In this document: piece by piece, positions 16,747-25,587 of the stretch
Numbering within the stretch: the first letter of the stretch is position 1
Layout: every line of letters starts with the position of its first letter
Assembly (NCBI GenBank): GCA_001899005.1
Contig: MKUW01000027.1
Location: 124,001-188,000 of the forward strand
Source of the DNA: Chloroflexi bacterium 44-23
GTDB taxonomy: Bacteria > Chloroflexota > Anaerolineae > Anaerolineales > Anaerolineaceae
DNA length: 64,000 nucleotides
Reading direction: 5' to 3'
Notes under the pieces: model-generated
What the model was told of the DNA's origin: nothing
The model's input: the letters and a program-made list of their open reading frames with translations, nothing else
Databases searched by the model: none
Position numbers and translations under genes: made by a program

Positions 16747-18633
16747 TTAGACAGCTACCATCGCTTCTTCAAACTGACTGTAGTACAGCTCTGAATAGAA
16801 ACTGCCGGCCTTTAATAATTCTTCGTGGCTGCCAGTCTCGACGATATCACCGTCATGTAATACCAGGATCAAATCGGCATTGCGGATGGTGGAGAGCCTG
16901 TGGGCGATAATAAAGCTGGTGCGCCCGATCATCAGGTTATCCATCGCATTTTGGATTAATACTTCAGTGCGGGTATCGACTGAACTGGTAGCCTCATCCA
17001 GAATCAGGATCCTTGGATCTGCCAGAACCGCGCGCGCAATGGTCAGTAGCTGTTTCTGTCCCTGTGATACATTGGATGCCTCTTCATTTAGAATGAAGCC
17101 ATAGCCTTCCGGCAGAGTACGTATGAAGTGATCTACATGTGCGGTTATCGCTGCCTGCGTCACTTCCTCGTCGGTTGCATCTTCACGACCATAGCGGATG
17201 TTTTCCATCACGGTGCCGTTATAGAGCCAGGTATCCTGTAAAACCATTGCGAAAATCTTGCGCAGATCGTGGCGGGTGAATTCCTGAATGTTGTGATCAT
17301 CCACCAAAATAGCGCCTGAATTGATATCATAGAAACGCATCAGCAATTTGACTAAAGTGGTCTTGCCAGCGCCGGTTGGGCCAACGATAGCGATCTTTTG
17401 TCCGGGTTGCACGACCAGTGAGAAATCCTTGATGACAGTTTTCTCAGGTTCATAACCAAAACGCACATGTTTGAATTCAACCTTACCTTTTATATCGCTG
17501 ATCTTAAGCGGATCTTTCGTTTCTTCTATCTCTTCAGGTTGTTCCATAAACGCAAAGACGCGTTCGGCTGCAGCGGCAGTTTGTTGCAGTACATTCGAGA
17601 TATTTGCTATCTGGGCAATCGGTTGTGTAAATGAGCGCACATATTGAATAAATGCCTGAATGTTACCGACTGTAATTGCGCCGCGTACCGCCAGCCAACC
17701 GCCCAGCACTGAAATGGCTACATAGCCAAGATTGCCGATAAAATTCATAATCGGCATCATCAAGCTGGAAAGGAATTGTGATTTCCAGGCAGAGCTAAAT
17801 AAGGTCGCGTTCAAGTCATCAAATTTGCGAATACTCTTTTCTTCACCGTTAAAGGCTTTCATGATCACGTGGCTGCCATACATCTCTTCGACGTGCCCAT
17901 TGATATGACCAAGGTAATCTTGTTGTTGCTTGAAGTATTTTTGAGATTGTTTGATGATCAAGCCAATCACACCCATGGAAAGCGGAACGATCAAGACTGC
18001 CACAAGCGTCATCTGCCAACTGATGGTTAACATCATGATCAAAACACCAATGACTGTCGTGGTTGAGGTAATAATCTGAGAAAGACTCTGATTAAGCGTT
18101 TGGCTGACTGTGTCAACATCATTGGTGATATGCGAAAGCACCTCGCCCTGGGGAGTCTTGTCAAAGTATTTAAGTGGCATACGATTGATTTTGGCTGCAA
18201 TCTCGCGCCGGAAGCGATATGTGATCTTCATCGAAATATCTGCCATGATCCAACCCTGGATGTAAGCCAAAACTGAAGAGAGCAAATATAATCCGAGCGC
18301 CAGCAAAATGATATTGCCGATGTAGACAAAATCAATGCCTTCTCCCGAACCGGATAACTGCGCCATTACACCTTCAAAAAGTTTTGTGGTTGCCTTCCCC
18401 AATATTTTTGGGCCGACAATAGAAAAGACAGTGGATGCGGCTGCTATAATCAACGTGATTAAAATCGGCAGCCGATAGACCCCCAAATATTCAATTAATT
18501 TGATCATTGTGCCGCGAAAATCGCGTGCTTTATCACCTTTCATCATAGCCATTGGGCCACCACCCATTGGGCCGTGACTACGGCGTGGGGCTGGGGTTTC
18601 TACTTTGGAGGATTTATTGTTGGCAACGCTCAT
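16747..18633 (-). CDS. ABC exporter half-transporter (catalytic subunit, BmrC/D-like pair)
   Basis: A 628-residue exporter: a glycine/methionine-rich cytosolic start, a six-helix membrane domain (about 45-350) and a nucleotide-binding domain (about 375-615). Walker A is GPTGAGKTT and Walker B ILDEATSSVD with the catalytic Glu. The signature VSQGQKQ is non-canonical. Its start overlaps the stop of the upstream ABC gene by 4 bp. With that partner (Asp in Walker B, VSGGQ signature) it forms a heterodimer with one active and one degenerate site. MarR control points to drug or stress-compound export. Confidence 0.9.
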   Translation of the reverse strand: MSVANNKSSKVETPAPRRSHGPMGGGPMAMMKGDKARDFRGTMIKLIEYLGVYRLPILITLIIAAASTVFSIVGPKILGKATTKLFEGVMAQLSGSGEGIDFVYIGNIILLALGLYLLSSVLAYIQGWIMADISMKITYRFRREIAAKINRMPLKYFDKTPQGEVLSHITNDVDTVSQTLNQSLSQIITSTTTVIGVLIMMLTISWQMTLVAVLIVPLSMGVIGLIIKQSQKYFKQQQDYLGHINGHVEEMYGSHVIMKAFNGEEKSIRKFDDLNATLFSSAWKSQFLSSLMMPIMNFIGNLGYVAISVLGGWLAVRGAITVGNIQAFIQYVRSFTQPIAQIANISNVLQQTAAAAERVFAFMEQPEEIEETKDPLKISDIKGKVEFKHVRFGYEPEKTVIKDFSLVVQPGQKIAIVGPTGAGKTTLVKLLMRFYDINSGAILVDDHNIQEFTRHDLRKIFAMVLQDTWLYNGTVMENIRYGREDATDEEVTQAAITAHVDHFIRTLPEGYGFILNEEASNVSQGQKQLLTIARAVLADPRILILDEATSSVDTRTEVLIQNAMDNLMIGRTSFIIAHRLSTIRNADLILVLHDGDIVETGSHEELLKAGSFYSELYYSQFEEAMVAV

Positions 18634-20870
18634 TTCAACTCCTCTTTGCTCAATTGCGAGTAAGCAATTTCCTGGTAGGTTTCACAATCTTTCATTAATT
18701 CACTATGCCTTCCCTTACCAACTATTTCACCCTCGTTGAATACCAGGATCTGGTCAGCATTCATAATGGTGGCAACCCGTTGGGTGACGATAATTACTGT
18801 GCTTTCGCCCGTTTTCTTTTTTAAAGCCGCACGCAAGCGTGAATCTGTCTTAAAATCAAGCGCGGAAAAACTGTCATCAAAGATATAAATAGGTGGTTTT
18901 TTGACCAACGCGCGGGCAATAGCCAGGCGTTGTTTTTGTCCACCCGAGACATTCGAGCCACCTTGTGAGATTTCCGTCTGTAAACCATCCGGTGATTCAT
19001 CGATAAACTCTTTCGCTTGAGCGATTTCAATGGCCTCTTCCAGGGCACTATCGCTGGCATCCTCATCAGCATAACGCAAATTGCTTTCTATCGTACCGCT
19101 GAAAAGATTCCCTTTCTGTGGAATGAAGCCGATCTGGTCGCGTAATTCGTGTTGTTTTAATTCACGTATATCAATCCCATCAACGTATATGCCTCCATCA
19201 GTCACATCAAAGAAGCGCGGAATCAAGTTGATCACTGTCGATTTGCCCGATCCGGTCGATCCGATGATGGCTGTGGTCTGCCCGGGCTGGGCAGTGAAAT
19301 TGATGTTGCAAATTACTTCCTCCTGCGCATCCGGGTATCGGAAAGATACATCGCGAAATTCAACTTTACCACGAACCGGGCTGGGTAATTGTTTCGGTTG
19401 GAGGGGGTCTTTAATCTCTATCGGAGTCTCAAGCACATCAGCAATACGGCCAGCCGAAACAGAGGCTCGTGGCAGCATGATAAACATAAATGACATCATC
19501 AGGAAAGCCATCACAATTTGCATGGCATATTGCAAAAAGGCCATCATATCGCCAACCTGCATACTGGATTGAGCAACTTGATGCGAACCAACCCAGATGA
19601 TAAGCAATGAAAGCCCGTTCATGATCAACATCATGAGCGGCATCAAGACAGCCATCAATCGAGCAATAAACAAAGTATTGTTGGTTAGATCAACATTGGC
19701 TCTGTCAAAACGGTTCTCCTCAAATTTTTGCTTATTAAAGGCACGAATAACCATCATACCGGAAAGATTTTCACGCGTAACCAGGTTAAGGCGGTCGATC
19801 AATTTTTGAATAATTTTGAACTTGGGTAATGCAATTGAGAATATAATCAAAACTAAACCTAAAAGCGTGATGACCGCCACAGCAATGATCCACCACATAT
19901 TGGCGCTCTTCCCAATCGCACGAATAATGCCGCCGATGCCAATGATAGGCGCATAGAATACCATCCGCATGATCATAATGGTCACACTTTGGATCTGAGT
20001 GACATCATTGGTTGTCCGCGTGATCAAAGAGGCTGTCGAAAAGCGATCAAACTCCGTGCTGGAAAAATTCTCAACCTTGGCAAATGTATCTTTGCGTAAA
20101 TCACGAGCAAGGCCGGCTGCTGTGCGAGAGGCAAACAAGCCCACCAAAATAGTGGAAGTCCCAGATAGGAGCGAAAGCAACAGCATAATGGTACCGATAT
20201 TTAAAATATAGCTTGTTTGTAATTGACCCGCATCAGCCCCCAAAGCGATATATTCTGTTTTGACAGCTGTAACTGCCATTTGATTGATGGTTTTGTCATT
20301 AAATTTTTGAAAGCCTGCCCCAATGTTGCTCGTTATTTGTTGCAACTGAGCAGCCGGCATTTTTTTCAAGGCTTCAAATATATCGGTTCCGGGCGGTAAT
20401 TTGGAAAGATCAAATTGCATTCCCGTGCCCATCGGGGGTGTTTTACTGGGATCAGCCTGATAAGTCTCAATTCCGGACACAATTAGAAACGCCTTGCCCA
20501 TGATGGGGCTTAACTTATCCAGCATCTCTTTATCTACCTTTTGCAAATGATAGACTGCTTGTTGCCCTGCTTTAGGAAACTTTTTGATGATCTTCTGGTA
20601 GTCACTGTCTGATTCGTTTAACAGTGAATATTGGCCCAACACAAGGGATTTATCCTCCGGCGTCATGAAGAGAGTCAGTTTGTCCATTTCGCTGACACGA
20701 ATGACTTCAGGAACCGCGGTTTCCACGCCCCCTTGCTGAATACCATTGTTAACAATTCTCGAGAGATAATCCGGCAACGCCAGGTCGGCATTTGCCTGTA
20801 AGAACAAAAGTGCTATGGTAATCAGGATTAATGGAATATATGGTTTTAAGTATTTTGCAATTCTAAGCAT
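18630..20870 (-). CDS. ABC exporter half-transporter with large extracellular insert
   Basis: A 746-residue exporter subunit. About 160 extra residues (roughly 40-215) sit between the first and second membrane helices and are predicted to be outside the cell. This explains the length compared with the usual 580-600 and resembles subunits of BmrCD/EfrCD-type pairs. Walker A is GSTGSGKST, the signature VSGGQKQRLAIARAL, and Walker B IFDDSFSALD has Asp for the catalytic Glu. It is the middle gene of marR-ABC-ABC, 18 bp behind marR and overlapping the next gene by 4 bp. Confidence 0.9.
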   Translation of the reverse strand: MLRIAKYLKPYIPLILITIALLFLQANADLALPDYLSRIVNNGIQQGGVETAVPEVIRVSEMDKLTLFMTPEDKSLVLGQYSLLNESDSDYQKIIKKFPKAGQQAVYHLQKVDKEMLDKLSPIMGKAFLIVSGIETYQADPSKTPPMGTGMQFDLSKLPPGTDIFEALKKMPAAQLQQITSNIGAGFQKFNDKTINQMAVTAVKTEYIALGADAGQLQTSYILNIGTIMLLLSLLSGTSTILVGLFASRTAAGLARDLRKDTFAKVENFSSTEFDRFSTASLITRTTNDVTQIQSVTIMIMRMVFYAPIIGIGGIIRAIGKSANMWWIIAVAVITLLGLVLIIFSIALPKFKIIQKLIDRLNLVTRENLSGMMVIRAFNKQKFEENRFDRANVDLTNNTLFIARLMAVLMPLMMLIMNGLSLLIIWVGSHQVAQSSMQVGDMMAFLQYAMQIVMAFLMMSFMFIMLPRASVSAGRIADVLETPIEIKDPLQPKQLPSPVRGKVEFRDVSFRYPDAQEEVICNINFTAQPGQTTAIIGSTGSGKSTVINLIPRFFDVTDGGIYVDGIDIRELKQHELRDQIGFIPQKGNLFSGTIESNLRYADEDASDSALEEAIEIAQAKEFIDESPDGLQTEISQGGSNVSGGQKQRLAIARALVKKPPIYIFDDSFSALDFKTDSRLRAALKKKTGESTVIIVTQRVATIMNADQILVFNEGEIVGKGRHSELMKDCETYQEIAYSQLSKEELK

Positions 20871-20888
20871 CTATGAATGCTCCTTCTA

Positions 20889-21365
20889 TCAAAGGCTTTC
20901 CGGACATATCGGCCCGGTTGACGGTGCTAACTCTTCAGCTTTGGAGTTCATAATTTCAAGCGCTGAAATGATTTTTTTCTTTTCGGTTTCATCCAATGTA
21001 ATCGCCAGTTCTTGTAACCACCCCTGACGAGCCTGCATGCTCTTTGCCACAATGGTCTTGCCCTTTTCAGTCAATTCGAGTAATTTGTTACGGCGATCAC
21101 TTGGGTTTTCAGTCCTCGTCAGCAAATCTTGCTGAACCAAGCGATCAATTAACTGGCTGGCAGCTGCATTGGAGACATCCAGGTGGGCTGCCAAATCAGA
21201 TATACTGCTACTGCCGCTGTGCATGATCAGAAACATGGAAGTCATCTGTGTCATCGAAAGACCATTATCGATCATATACTGGCGGAATTTGCTCATTGAA
21301 CGCCGCATGAAAATTCCCATCCAATTTTGCATGGTCTGTAAAAATAACTCATCCATTACTATCAC
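20889..21365 (-). CDS. MarR-family transcriptional regulator
   Basis: A 158-residue winged-helix repressor. The recognition region is SSISDLAAHLDVSNAAASQL (about 52-71) and the wing is TRTENPSDRRNKLLELTEKG (about 80-99), the usual MarR DxRxK wing. Outer helices for dimerisation are at both ends. It is the first gene of the operon with two ABC exporter subunits, so it most likely represses the operon and is relieved by a compound the exporter removes. An imperfect inverted repeat spans its own -10 box. Confidence 0.9.
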   Translation of the reverse strand: MIVMDELFLQTMQNWMGIFMRRSMSKFRQYMIDNGLSMTQMTSMFLIMHSGSSSISDLAAHLDVSNAAASQLIDRLVQQDLLTRTENPSDRRNKLLELTEKGKTIVAKSMQARQGWLQELAITLDETEKKKIISALEIMNSKAEELAPSTGPICPESL

Positions 21366-21382
21366 TTCACCTTTCCAAATAG

Positions 21383-21424
21383 TTAAGCGTGCTTATATAT
21401 AAACCTCGCTTGAACATTTGTCAA
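21383..21424 (-). promoter_or_regulatory. promoter and likely MarR operator
   Basis: On the minus strand TTGACA (21419-21424), a 17-bp spacer and TATATA (21396-21401). An imperfect inverted repeat (TTAAGCG at 21383-21389, CGCTTGA at 21407-21413) is centred on the AT-rich -10 box, where a repressor would block polymerase. Confidence 0.65.
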
Positions 21425-21745
21425 GACTAAGTATGTACATCAATACGGGAATACTTGCATTCGAAAAATAGGACTTTACTGAGCGGTTGAGGGGTGGATT
21501 TGATTGTAGTTGATTAGTTGATTTAATGATTGGTCGATTAGCTGGCTTATCACAAAGTGGATTTAGTGATTGTCGACTGGGTAGGGTTAGTGCTGGCTGC
21601 TCGTGCTTTCGACCTTCTCGATTTATCTGTAGATTTTGCAATAAGTAAACCTTACAATTGATTAACAGGCACACCCAATAGTGTAACTTTTTTTGTACAA
21701 TAGGAACACCCAGCGCGATTTATGAACTTTCCACAGGAGCCCTCT
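21425..21745. other. intergenic stretch with low-complexity repeat
   Basis: Holds a low-complexity GTTGATTAGTTGATTTAATG-type run at about 21500-21545, the same family as at 6.04 and 32.7 kb. The promoter of the following secreted-protein gene should lie here but was not resolved. Confidence 0.45.
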
Positions 21746-22669
21746 ATGCGTAGACTTTTCATTTTCGCCACCATTTTAGCGGCCACCATGCTCGTTGCTT
21801 TTTTCCAGCAGCCATTTCAAAAAGCAGCTGGTGCGTCTGAAGACCCACCGAAAATTTATCTGCCGCTGATAGCCAATCAAACAAATCAAAGTCAACCCAT
21901 TGTTGTTAATCATCTTTCGACCAATGTTCATGAAATTCCTGATTATTGGATTACCCAGGCACGCAAATATGTGGTGCACTATGCCCACACCTCTCATGGC
22001 AGCCAGATATTGACCGGCTTGGAATGGTTGGAGGCGCAGGATTCCAAATACAACGTATCGATTCGGGTTAGCGGGGTAACAGCCCTGCCTTCCGATCCAA
22101 CCGCGCTCGGTATTTATGATGGCAACAACTATCCAGGTAACACTTACATCACCCCCGAAATGTATTGGGAGTCTGCTTCCGGTTTGTCTCATACCCGCAG
22201 CGTATTGAATAGCGGGTTCTTCGATTTTTCACTTTGGACCTGGTGCGGACAAATGTCGAGCTATTCGATCTCACAAGTTCAAGCTTACATGAGCACTCTG
22301 AATCAATTGGAAGAGGAATACAGTGGTGTGAGCACTATTTACTACACCGGTCACACGGATGGCACTGCAACCGGCAGCACCCTGTGGCGCAACAATAATC
22401 TGGTGCGTGCTTATGTTGATCAAAATGACAAAGTGCTCTTTGATTTTGCTGATATTGAATCGTACGACCCAGCCGGTACTTACTATCCCAATGCAAATGA
22501 CAGTTGCAGCTGGTGCACCAGCTGGTGCAGCAACCACCCCGCTGCATTTGAATGTCAGAATCTTTCGCAAATGGGTGATTGTGCCCATAGCAACAAATTG
22601 CAATGTTCATTGAAAGCACAGGCTTTCTGGCATCTGATGGCGCGTTTGGCAGGCTGGGATGGCAAATAG
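21746..22669 (+). CDS. secreted cysteine-rich protein of unknown function
   Basis: The ATG at 21746 follows AGGAG by 7 bp and gives a clean signal peptide (MRRLFIFATILAATMLVAFF); an upstream ATG at 21722 is less likely. After cleavage comes KIYLPLIANQT, a segment common in Anaerolineae secreted proteins. The mature part has HYAHTSHGSQI (about 80-90) and FDFADIESYDPAG (about 240). Toward the C-terminus there is a cluster of seven cysteines within about 40 residues (SCSWCTSWCSN then C, C, C), suggesting disulfides or metal binding. An SGNH-like hydrolase fold is conceivable but not shown. Family not recognised. Confidence 0.75.
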   Translation: MRRLFIFATILAATMLVAFFQQPFQKAAGASEDPPKIYLPLIANQTNQSQPIVVNHLSTNVHEIPDYWITQARKYVVHYAHTSHGSQILTGLEWLEAQDSKYNVSIRVSGVTALPSDPTALGIYDGNNYPGNTYITPEMYWESASGLSHTRSVLNSGFFDFSLWTWCGQMSSYSISQVQAYMSTLNQLEEEYSGVSTIYYTGHTDGTATGSTLWRNNNLVRAYVDQNDKVLFDFADIESYDPAGTYYPNANDSCSWCTSWCSNHPAAFECQNLSQMGDCAHSNKLQCSLKAQAFWHLMARLAGWDGK

Positions 22670-22796
22670 AGCAAAACTGATTCTGGAGATCCGTTAATGG
22701 CTTATTGTGAGGATAAACCTGACTCACTCAATCAGGCATCCTTTAATTTGCTTATTAATCCCCAAAAAGTAAATCGCCGGTTAACGATTCAAGCGT

Positions 22797-23489
22797 TTAT
22801 CTCAAATGTGCCGGGAGCGATAAAAAGCCGGTTTTGCCACTTCCGCGTTCATTATCCGAGAAAGGAAATTTGCGCACAATAAATTCACAGACATCGTCAC
22901 CATTGGTCACACAAGCCAATTCTTGAACCGGGTAATCATCTTTCCCAAATAAGAGATGCAGCCCCCCACGGATCAATCCGACATTGTAATAACAATAACG
23001 CGAGTGCTGTTCAGCCAGACCATAACATGCAATACAGTTCTGTACAACGACATGGTAATGGCTGGAACTTTCATCCAGGTGGACTTTCTGGTCACTGGTG
23101 CTTTCCATTAGATATGAGATCGTCTCGAGGCTGGCTCTTAAACGCAGCGGACTCTGAGGATGAGACTGAATCCAGTTACTGGCTTCCTTGATCATAGCAG
23201 TCTCACCAAAGCTGGATCGAAAACTCATTTTCGCAGCGTTATAAACCACCGTTCTTAATGAGGTTTCTCCAAAAATATCTTCGATACATTGATTGATAGC
23301 AACCAGTGCCTGGGGGGGTGTAATTTTTTCGTGGCGGGTGGAAACAATGTCGCGAATATTTCCCAAGGCACCACTTTTTCTTAACACCATTAAGACACTT
23401 TTTTCACCGACCAAGGCGCGCAGTTCATTCAGGTAAGATAGAAATAGTTTGCCTGAAAAAGTGGTTTTAACTAACGGCTGCACGCTCAT
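22797..23489 (-). CDS. V4R-domain protein
   Basis: A 230-residue soluble protein whose C-terminal half matches the V4R (4-vinyl reductase) domain, a small-molecule-binding fold found alone or in regulators. The typical ending is VQELACVTNGDDVCEFIVRK, and the central NCIACYGLAEQHSRYCYYNVG region carries conserved Cys and Gly. The N-terminal half is helical. There is no DNA-binding or ATPase domain, so it is a stand-alone sensor or enzyme. Neighbours do not suggest bacteriochlorophyll synthesis, so the ligand is unknown. Confidence 0.75.
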   Translation of the reverse strand: MSVQPLVKTTFSGKLFLSYLNELRALVGEKSVLMVLRKSGALGNIRDIVSTRHEKITPPQALVAINQCIEDIFGETSLRTVVYNAAKMSFRSSFGETAMIKEASNWIQSHPQSPLRLRASLETISYLMESTSDQKVHLDESSSHYHVVVQNCIACYGLAEQHSRYCYYNVGLIRGGLHLLFGKDDYPVQELACVTNGDDVCEFIVRKFPFSDNERGSGKTGFLSLPAHLR

Positions 23490-23856
23490 ACCTCAATTTC
23501 CTCAACTCGGTGGTCATTTTTCGTTATTAAGCGTCATGATCATCCTCTATATTATAAGCAAATTAACCTTTTTCGTCACTCAGTAAATATACAACTCGTT
23601 CACAGTTGCTGAAATTTGCTTAACAATTCTGACAGGCACCCGGGTGATTCGGTCGCAACGGGAAATCCAGGGCACAATAATCTTGTGCAAGGTTCAGGCC
23701 ATTCCAGGGATTCAAGTCAGGTAGGACAGAATAAGGGTAAAAAATCTTAGCGAGGTAGAGCTGGCATTTCGATATCCATTGCTAACAAACTTAAGTCTGA
23801 ACTCACAAAGTGGCTCTGGGATATCAAACCAGTTATAATCATAATAATTATCTTTT
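23490..23856. promoter_or_regulatory. intergenic region with candidate promoter for the V4R gene
   Basis: On the minus strand TATAAT lies at 23551-23556 with TGACGA at 23573-23578 (16-bp spacer), giving a leader of about 55 nt for the V4R gene. The rest (23579-23856) holds nothing recognisable. Confidence 0.5.
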
Positions 23857-25587
23857 ATGAAACCAAGGAACGCTTCCCGCACGTACGGTCACTATATCCT
23901 GGCAGGTGCTTTTTATCTTTTGATTGCACTGCTGATCACATTCCCGTTGATCCTGCACTTTCGCGATTCAATTGTGGGAGGCTATGGTGATGGGCTCTAT
24001 TTTTCGTGGCTGGTGCGCTGGTATCAAAAAGTAATCTTTGAGGGGGGATCTTCACCCTTTTTTAACCCAATGATGAACTTCCCGGAAGGATGGAACCTAT
24101 CCACCACGGATACCGCGCTGGCATCCACCCTGCCAGGCGTACCTTTCAGCCTGGTGTGGGGTCCCGTGGCAGGCTATAACATTGCCATGTGGATAACCTT
24201 CTTCCTCTCAGGTCTGGCGATGTACATCTGGGTTCATCATCTGACAAAATCACGCGGTGCGGCCCTGCTGGCAGGTACCATTTATGCCTTCTTACCCTAC
24301 CGTATCGCACACTTTCAAGCCGGTCATCTCAATCTTGCCGGCACTGCCTGGTTCCCACTTTACTTTATGGGTTTGTATGAAATTCTACGGACACAAAAAC
24401 ACTGGCATTGGGTCGCCAGCATCACCGTAGCCCTGTCACTGGGTTTAATTGCACTTAGTTCCATGTATTATCTCTATTTCACACTCTTAATGTCGGTTGT
24501 ATTCGTTTTATCCTATTGGGTCTTCGCAAATCATAAGATCATTTTTGAGAAATGGTTTTGGCTGCGCACAGCTATCACAGGGATTTTCAGCTTGCCGCTG
24601 CTCTACCTGGCGCTCAAGCCTTTCCTCTCGCTTTCAAATCAAGGCGGCCTGGCGGATCGCAGCCTGGAATATGCCAGCCGCTACTCAACCAGTCCAACTG
24701 ACTTTTTTGCTTTTGCCTCCAGTCATTTCCTGTTTGGCAAATGGAGCAGCCGCATACTCGATCACTCGCTCTGGATGGAAAGTTCACTTTATATAGGATT
24801 GGTCAGTCTTGTTTTGATTGTAATTGCCATCCGGCATCGTAAACAAATCGCTGATCAAAACCTATTGATGATCGCTCGGGTAATGATGGTAACCGCTTTC
24901 ATCCTGGCCCTTGGGCCGCAATTGCATTGGAATAACAAACTGATCGAATTTATCAGCCCAATTAGCGGGCAAAAAACACCCATCCCCTTGCCGGCGGCCT
25001 TGCTTTTCAAGTATTTGCCATTCTTTTCGAAAATGCGGGCTGTCATGCGGATTGGCTTCTTTACACTTATTTTTTCAACCCTGGCTGCCGGGTTGGGTGC
25101 CAATTGGCTGCTTGTTCACATAAAAAAAACTCAGAGAAATTGGGTAACCGGCTTATTAGTCATTTTGGTACTGTTCGAGTTTTTTCCAGGCACGATGCGG
25201 CCATCCCTAAAGAAAATCGAAGCGCGACCGGTAGATTATTGGCTGGCAGCTCAGCCCGCATCGGGTGCTGTGGTGCAAATGCCATTCGAAGACTCAACTG
25301 ACCAGGCACAGATTTACTATACCCTCACTCATCACAAAGCGATCACAGGTGGATTCTTCAATGCCAACCAACCGCCGCAGTATCAATATTTACAGACTGT
25401 CCTGGCCACTTTCCCGGATGAGCGCTCAATATCAACCCTGCGGGAGTACCAGGTAGCGTATATTGTGATCGACCCTCGGCGTTATGATCAATTTGCCAGT
25501 GTGGAGGCAGAAATGTTCGCCAACGGGTTGATCCCGTTAACGGAAAAGGATGGAATTCGCGTTTATGGCTTCAAACCTACACCTTGA
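23857..25587 (+). CDS. polytopic GT-C-like membrane protein
   Basis: A 576-residue protein with about 11-12 membrane helices and a soluble C-terminal part of about 120 residues, the layout of GT-C (lipid-phosphate-sugar dependent) glycosyltransferases and YfhO-like proteins. The first loop has GGYGDGLYFSWLVRWY, where an Asp near residue 46 could be catalytic as in GT-C enzymes. It overlaps the next gene of similar type by 23 bp, indicating translational coupling. Donor and acceptor are unknown. Confidence 0.75.
   Translation: MKPRNASRTYGHYILAGAFYLLIALLITFPLILHFRDSIVGGYGDGLYFSWLVRWYQKVIFEGGSSPFFNPMMNFPEGWNLSTTDTALASTLPGVPFSLVWGPVAGYNIAMWITFFLSGLAMYIWVHHLTKSRGAALLAGTIYAFLPYRIAHFQAGHLNLAGTAWFPLYFMGLYEILRTQKHWHWVASITVALSLGLIALSSMYYLYFTLLMSVVFVLSYWVFANHKIIFEKWFWLRTAITGIFSLPLLYLALKPFLSLSNQGGLADRSLEYASRYSTSPTDFFAFASSHFLFGKWSSRILDHSLWMESSLYIGLVSLVLIVIAIRHRKQIADQNLLMIARVMMVTAFILALGPQLHWNNKLIEFISPISGQKTPIPLPAALLFKYLPFFSKMRAVMRIGFFTLIFSTLAAGLGANWLLVHIKKTQRNWVTGLLVILVLFEFFPGTMRPSLKKIEARPVDYWLAAQPASGAVVQMPFEDSTDQAQIYYTLTHHKAITGGFFNANQPPQYQYLQTVLATFPDERSISTLREYQVAYIVIDPRRYDQFASVEAEMFANGLIPLTEKDGIRVYGFKPTP

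Noticed and set aside
20712..20721. AACCGCGGTT inside an ABC exporter gene, resembling the partition palindromes
   Set aside because: The outer bases differ (GGAACC instead of GTAACC) and it lies in a coding sequence far from the module.
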